From Myrica gale (lineage: Eukaryota; Streptophyta; Magnoliopsida; Fagales; Myricaceae): a DNA stretch of 64,000 nt. The stretch covers positions 24,490,921 through 24,554,920 of the forward strand of contig OZ005601.1 in the NCBI GenBank assembly GCA_963930655.1, in the 5' to 3' direction. The notes beneath the pieces were generated by a model. That model saw only the letters and a program-made list of their open reading frames with translations. It had not been told where the DNA came from and searched no databases. Both the position numbers and the translations under genes were made by a program. Every line of letters starts with the position of its first letter. Position 1 is the first letter of the stretch. Below, piece by piece: positions 58,101 to 64,000 of the stretch.

Positions 58101-60791
58101 GGTATGAAGTCCATCAAACCAATCTGTCGAGAAATAAGTAGGTAATTAATGTTATGTCACAACAATGAAATTCTGAAGGACAGCCAACCTTGAAGCCTCT
58201 CAAGTTATCAGAATAGACAATGCAAAAACTCTGTTGTGGGCAAGTAGATCATAATCTTATTAGAAGAGGCTCAAGCTAGAAGTGAAGACCAAACCAACCG
58301 TGGTTTCCGGGAATTATAAAGCATCGAGGCCCTTCATATGGCTTCACTTGTTTTTTGGACTCCTTCCTTCTTTTATCTTGCTTAGGTTCAGACACTCCAG
58401 GAGGTACCTCAGGCTTGTTGACAGCCATATGATCTTGTTCAGACAATAATGGCTGCTGAAGAGCATACTCGAAAGGAAGAAAGAGCCGCCTTTTATATGT
58501 GAGTTGTGAGGGATTAGGATACCTGCGATTCAACCACAAAATATATCACACTAAACAATCAAAATAAGTTTAACAACAACAAAAAAGGAAGAACAAGAAC
58601 AAGAACAAAAGAAAAGTCTCCAATTAGAACAAGCAAGAGGTATCTTCATATATTGTTAATCATAAATAAGAATTGCATGCCAACTTACGCAATATCGCCT
58701 CCAATAAGTAGCAACTCTCCTCGTTTTAATGTAAGCTGGTTACGGTCGGTGAACCGGATGTCAAGCGTGAACCGGATGTCAGGCTGTGCAAGTAGACGTG
58801 CCACAGTATAAGTTGAGTTCCCACCGTCACCAGTATCAGCCATGAAATCAAACCATAGTTCTTTCTTTTCACTAAAAACTTCATACAAGAAATCTCCCTG
58901 TTGAACTCCATCTTGACCTTTCCTTTTATTTGTTGGCTGACCTTGAACAAGATTCATTGCTGCCTGAGGAGGAGAGCAAGGGGAAGAACAAAGACATTTA
59001 TATATATATATCAGCGGATCATCATGTACTCGGAATTAATAATTTTCCGACAAAAACATACAGAAGAAGAGAGCTGATAGCCTGATTGCCACTACAGGAT
59101 CGATACGAGTGTATTGAGGATTGATATGACAGATAAAAAAGTTATCCGAATTTTGTATAATTCTGGAGTATACCTGCAATATTCGCATGTCAAAACGACC
59201 TAGAAAGACATTTACAGACACCACGAGGTCAAAAACTGTCTTGTAAAGGTCAGCTGATGTTCTGCAACAAACATATCCATCACTAGTGCATGAGAAACTA
59301 CAACAGGCCAGGGAACTTCCCAAAAGAGAGAGAACAGGAAGGAGGGAAACAGAAGTACAATAGATATACATACCCCGAATACCACGGAACCATGTCTAAA
59401 AAATCGGGCTTTTGCTTAATCTTCTTCTTGTATTCCTCAAGTGACCTGGCCAAAAGAGGAAAAGAGCACACTAAAAGTTCAGCTCATAATTAAGCGAGAT
59501 AATTAAGAGGTGTTTAATCCTAATAATTGAGCTCAAGGATTAACAAAAAAAGAAAGGCACATTGAATTGATCAACGAAATGAAGAAAGGAAAATAGACTT
59601 ACGCTGAAGACCTTTCCGCTACGTAATTGGCAATGTAGAGTCCTATAAATGTGGCCCATAACGAGTAGACGCGATAGATTTCCTCTGATGAACCCTCAGG
59701 TGACCCAGTACCAGCTACCTGAGCAACAGAGAGAGAATCGAAAGAAGCAAAATGTGAGAAGAGTAAGGACCATAAAAACAACTAAAAACATACTATGTGG
59801 CCACTTTCGGAAACAATAATGGGTTTACAGGCGCCGTACCCCATAAAGGATGTACATTCTTCCGTAATTGTCCCACATGTATAGTAGGGGAAAATAAAAA
59901 TAACTCGCAGACTCAAGCGGAGCAAGCCACGATGAGCAGACTTGGTCCTTAAAATTTCTTTGTTCGAGCGGTCTCTCTCCACAGTGACTCAGAAAAACGC
60001 AGCAGGCTAGGCTAACAAACTTCAAAGCATGAACAATTATACCAGTTCAGATTAGTGTACACCATGAGTGCATATATGGAGAGAAGTATAAAAGCGTACG
60101 TCTTCAGGACTTACACAAGAAAGTTGGAGAATGGTCCATATATCGGGCCACTTTCGAGCCTTGAATGAAAAAATGTAGGGAAGGCCATCAAAAATAGTGT
60201 GGAAGACAAGAAGACAGAGAATAGAAGAGGCAGATGTTGTCAAAAAGAGAGACAGATTCATTCTCATATACACTCCCATTGACTGAGAGCTAGGAAGATG
60301 GTACACCGCTGCTACTAAAAGCCAGGATACGTACCTGCAAAAGTGACACATTTCCAAAAACAAATGATACTCGTAATTGGTTTTATCTAACTCTCTCTAT
60401 TACAAGTAAAAAGCATATATAGGGAAGGGAACATTAGTTACCACAAGATTGAGAACAAGGATCTTTACCACTTATTTAAATTTGAGTAGCTCGGTTTCCC
60501 CATCAGTGGCTGTAAAAAGAAATAGAAGAATCCAAACAAACAGACATGCATAGCCCACCATACAATACTGTTATCATCGTGAAGGGTACGCATAATGTCG
60601 TACGAGATAAAAAAGCCGCAACTCAGAAATGCAACAACAATGGCATGACGTGAAAACTCAGGTTGGCTAGGGTACGTGTCTCTCAGCATTCCCAGCCTCA
60701 TCAAGATTGTCCGAATCCTCTCCATCTTGTCTGGTTTGAAGGCTTTTAGAAAACCAGTCCTAACCCTCTTCATCATCTTCTGGGCTTCCAT
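55117..60791 (-). CDS. Multi-pass membrane calcineurin-like metallophosphoesterase, 15 exons, 1,040 residues
   Basis: Minus-strand exons: 60791-60469, 60334-60115, 60019-59840, 59718-59603, 59445-59374, 59261-59174, 58963-58689, 58522-58299, 58123-57924, 57737-57381, 56925-56824, 56705-56408, 56145-56000, 55912-55625, 55350-55117. All joins keep frame. The N-terminus has several membrane helices (AIVVAFLSCGFFISYDI; WWAMHVCLFGFFYFFLQPL; LWATFIGLYIANYV). The soluble core has metal-binding motifs: DTGDGGNS, GGDIAYPNP, PGNHDWF (the Asp codon is split by an intron), THQPDWLL and AGDIHHYMHH. More helices follow (IGGIIYFVLVFSML; ALLAIVAIAFAPY; LTAALFLMLVLELGV; YYASVFLYFWVLSTPAVSF). The tail is Ser/Glu rich. 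Substrate unknown. Oddities: an 18-bp tandem duplication in exon 7, and a basic stretch (KQDKRRKESKKQVK) before GPRCFIIPGNH in exon 8 that I do not recall in relatives. The acceptor of exon 3 (TTGAAG) is the least certain. Confidence 0.9.
58749..58784 (-). repeat. 18-bp in-frame tandem duplication in exon 7 of the metallophosphoesterase
   Basis: GTGAACCGGATGTCAAGC is followed at once by GTGAACCGGATGTCAGGC. The protein reads QPDIRFTLDIRFTDRNQ, i.e. the unit DIRFT.L twice, between the DTGDGGNS and GGDIAYPNP motifs. Confidence 0.9.
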
Positions 60792-61273
60792 TAAATTACT
60801 TATTATAACACCCTGCTAGCAATCTTTGATCTGGTAGTTCTCATACGCGTTATGTTACTTGCTTCAGCGGACAGATCAGAAGCTTCAGAATTCTGTGAAA
60901 GGATCGATTTCAATTAATTATTAATTAAGTACCTATTTATAGAAACAAAAAGTACTCTCCACTACTGATGGACGTTAAAAATTTAAAATAGAAAGTCTAA
61001 ACTTTAAGTTTCACATGTGCGGGATAATTTTGAGTTAGGAAAAAGTAATTAAGCTTGAAGAAAAGTACAAACAAATGAAAGTTGAAACAGAAAACGAATA
61101 TTCGGAGGACAAAAATTGTTGAAAAGTTATTAAACAAGACCATAGAAGAAGATGTTCATTATTTTATATTTGTTTAATATTTGAAAACAGATATTAAATG
61201 TGTCCACGGAACAGTGAAAGAAACATGGAGACATGTTCTATGTATAAAAAGGCCCATATTCAGAGAATATTCA

Positions 61274-61307
<34 letters not shown>

Positions 61308-62419
61308 ACAGCACAGAAGCATTGCTCGAATCGAGAGGCAACAATCAGAGACTATCAGACTATAATAACAAACACACCAAAAATTTAAGAATAGATCCAT
61401 GAGATAGTAAGAAGAAGAAGACAGGTGCCAGTGGCGAAGTTGTAAGGAGAGGAAATAAGGTGAAGAGAAAGTACAGTAAGCTACATTCATATACAGAACT
61501 TAGTAATGCAAGCACGTGTAAACGAGGAAAAGAACAATGGCGTATTTTAATCTAACCCACCACCAGACCAAGGACTCCCTCAGGTAAGTGAGAGAGAAAG
61601 GTAAATGCATACATATTCTACCTATAGAGATGCTCACATATTAATGGAATCACATGGAAGAACAGGACCAGAAATTCGTGCAAAAAAAATAGTACAGATC
61701 AGTAATGCTCAGAACCAAAAGCAGTAAATGGGAAACCTGAGAACCAAAACCCGGAAAAATTCCGAAAGAAATTCATGAGATAGAGAGAAGAGAGGCACCT
61801 GATAGCACCGTAGCGAGGCGAGGAAAGACAATGAAGAGCAGTCGCCCAAGGAACTACATATATAAAGAGGTTAACAAGGTTAGAATATGTCAACGAGGGA
61901 TAACATTAACGGCAATCTACTGATCGCAGGCCTTCTTCTCTCTCTCTCCCCTATCCTTCACACCCTTTGACTTAGGCTTTGGTGGAAGGAGCACTGCCAC
62001 TAACCAACATGCTACGAGGAAGGTTCGTATACACGATGGCATATTCCAATCAAACCCAGAGCGAGGACCCGAATTCTCATGGAAAAAGACCAAGAGGGAG
62101 GCGGAGATTGAGTCTGAGACTGGACTCTTACGGGTAGAAGATTGATGAGGTGCCGTGGAGGACTTTTTTTGTCTTTTTTGTTTTAATTTAATGTCTCCCT
62201 TGAGTGATTGCCGTGAAGTTTGCAACTTCGGACGGTTCGATCGATTTTACGCGGCCAGAAGAGTTGTGAGTACTCATCCATCCATAGTTGATCAGAGAAT
62301 CCGTACTGTTAGAAAATTCATTGGGAATTACACGTCATATTGCTGACGACGATGATGGTCTTCCCGCTACAGAACCAACAAAGCTCCGTCAACGCAAGAT
62401 ATGTTAGGTGCTAAACTAA
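60792..62419. other. Upstream region of the metallophosphoesterase gene; no second gene recognised
   Basis: It probably holds the promoter and a 5' leader. There is an (AT)n run at about 61277-61303. Two loosely similar blocks (GAGGAAA..A.AATGGCGTAT near 61520 and GAGGAAGG...GATGGCATAT near 62010) suggest an old local duplication. A 102-codon minus-strand frame (62225-61917) has one hydrophobic stretch but no family resemblance, and I do not call it a gene. Confidence 0.45.
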
Positions 62420-62643
62420 GGCACGTTTGTGTAGTAAAAATTTAAAAAATTTGAATAAAATTTTTTAATATTAAAGTCTCAACATTATTTTTATCTGAAT
62501 ATCAATACAATTCAATATTATTATTTTTATAAATATTAATATAAGTCAACACCTTCTACACAAATACCAATAAAACTCAAACATCACCTAAAAATTTTCA
62601 ACACACTTCAAATTCTAAAAATCTCACCAAAACAAACATGCTC
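62420..62643. mobile_element. Harbinger/Tourist-like MITE (224 bp) with TAA target duplication
   Basis: Left end GGCACGTTTGTG; right end ACAAACATGCTC, approximately inverse. TAA lies on both sides (62417-62419 and 62644-62646). The interior is AT rich and non-coding. Confidence 0.65.
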
Positions 62644-62914
62644 TAAATCAGCAAGAGCAACGCGAGTATGATGTTCTTGTCAACTTGCGTTAACTTCAGG
62701 GAAAAAAAAGAACTAAAAATTATCTAATATTTGAGTAGGTCAAACATGAAATGAATGTGGGAGAAAATATATATATCTGCATATCTAAAGCTATCTAGCA
62801 TTTAGTACTCAAAACGGATAGTCTAAAGTAATATAGAACTACACCTAAGACGTGGAAGGATAAATTTCGACACTAGCAAAGGTTTATCGATGAAATAGCA
62901 CCTCCCCTAGCTGA

Positions 62915-64000
62915 GGTCGGAGTAGAAAACTGTTTGGGGGGGGGGGGGTTCGAAGAAGATGGTAAACGATGGTTTTGTTCTTTTTTTATTTATTTATTTA
63001 TTCATTTTTCTTAGACTCCATTTGGTTAAGTCGAACGGCGTGCCGTTGCATTATTCGAATAGCTGTTTTTAAAGTTCACCTCTTTTCTTTCATTTTTTTT
63101 TCTAAGTCAAGTTTCAAAAAATGAAACAGAAGCAAGATGCAACGAAGTCGAAATTAAATCGGCAAGATCTCAAATGAGATCAGAGAAACCACTATATGCT
63201 TCATGCTAGACAATGAGAGCAGTAGCCAGAAACTGTAGACAAAGCTACCGGAACCTAGATTAACCAGTAGATACAACACCACATCCTGAATACAGGAATC
63301 CCCAACAAGGTCCAGAAAAGATCCACAAAGAATCGGAAAAGCCCATCGTTCATGGGGTTTGAGTAGAAAACTGTTGGGGGTCGAAAAAGATGGTAAACGA
63401 TGGTTTTGTTCCTTTTTTATTTTTTTATTTATTCATTTCTCTTCTCCTGAATCCTGATTGTGTTGACTAGCTCATGATATGAGCTGGATGAGACTACCAA
63501 CATTTTAAGAACAGGCGCTGATTAGACTCCATTTGGTTAAGTCGAACGGCGTGCCGTTGCAGTATGGTGCCAATTATTCGAATAGACGTTTTTAAAGTTC
63601 ACCTCTTTTCTTTCATTTTTTTCTAAGTCAAGTTTCAGAAAATGAAACCGAAGCAAGATGCAACGAAATCGAAATTAAACCGGTAAGATCTCAAATGAGA
63701 TTAGAGAAACCACTATATGCTCTATGTTAGGCGATGAGAGCAGTAGCCAGAAACTGTAGACAAAGCTACCGGAACCTAGATTAAACAATAGATACAACAC
63801 CACATCTTGAATACAGGAATCCCCAACAAGGTCCAGAAAAGATCCACAAAGAATCGGAGAAGCCCATCGTTCATGGGGTCGGAGTAGAAAACTGTTGGGG
63901 GGTCGAAAAAGATGGTAAACGATGGTTTTGTTCCTTTTTTTATTTATTTATTTATTCATTTTTCTTCTCCTTAATCCTGATTGTGTTGACTGAGCTCATG
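62915..64000. repeat. Tandem array at the right edge, unit 441-520 bp, at least 2.2 copies
   Basis: GGTCGGAGTAGAAAACTGTT (with small variants) begins units at 62915, 63356 and 63876; the last is cut by the window end. Shared landmarks: GATGGTAAACGATGGTTTTG, CGAACGGCGTGCCGTTGCA, ACAAAGCTACCGGAACCTAG, AAGCCCATCGTTCATGGGG. Unit 1 lacks about 79 bp present in unit 2 (from near CTCCTGAATCCTGATTGTG). Unit 3 has the start of this segment, so units 2 and 3 are closer. A G run of about 14 is in unit 1. No ORF is recognised. Confidence 0.92.

Noticed and set aside
61917-62225. 102-codon minus-strand frame with a hydrophobic stretch, considered as a small secreted protein gene
   Set aside because: No signal-peptide-like start at the first Met, low-complexity charged ends, no family resemblance and no neighbouring exon; could be chance.

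Overview
This is nuclear DNA of a flowering plant, most likely a eudicot. The evidence is spliced genes with short GT-AG introns, AT-rich intergenic DNA, plant-type Ty1/copia and Ty3/gypsy retrotransposons with tRNA-Met-like primer sites, hAT, Harbinger and Mutator-type elements, and plant protein families (patatin-like lipases, an HO2-type heme oxygenase, a FAR1-related transposase-derived gene, a GRF zinc-finger gene). I cannot name the species. I see no CRISPR array, operon or RNA gene.

Layout. (1) 1-13 kb: two patatin-like lipase genes in tandem on the minus strand. The first runs off the left edge. The second is complete in exon structure but has an in-frame TAG in its last exon. Between and upstream of them lie at least five elements whose target duplications can still be read: two large hAT-like elements, a gag-only copia derivative, and one MITE inside each of its LTRs. 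(2) 13.5-31.3 kb: a degenerate Ty1/copia element carrying an extra plant-transposon ORF, a minus-strand Ty3/gypsy element cut off inside integrase, and several inverted-repeat MITEs; no host gene is seen. (3) 31.6-38.0 kb: an intact 10-exon gene for a 1,212-residue SERAC1-like alpha/beta hydrolase. (4) 38.1-50.1 kb: a wrecked copy of the locus that follows, reduced to scraps of a heme oxygenase intron and of metallophosphoesterase exons. It is interrupted by TE DNA, a broken FAR1-related gene and a broken GRF zinc-finger gene. (5) 51.6-60.8 kb: the intact copy, with an HO2-like heme oxygenase gene (plus) convergent with a 15-exon membrane calcineurin-like metallophosphoesterase gene (minus). 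(6) 62.4-64.0 kb: a small MITE and a tandem array with a unit of about 440-520 bp that continues past the right edge.

Four host genes look functional or nearly so: patatin 1 (partial), SERAC1-like, HO2-like and the metallophosphoesterase. Patatin 2 is in doubt because of its stop. The genes do not form one pathway. What links the right half is a tandem segmental duplication whose unit was [SERAC1 3' region - HO2 - metallophosphoesterase]. Exon boundaries were worked out by hand from reading-frame continuity, GT-AG sites and family resemblance; single-base errors are possible.
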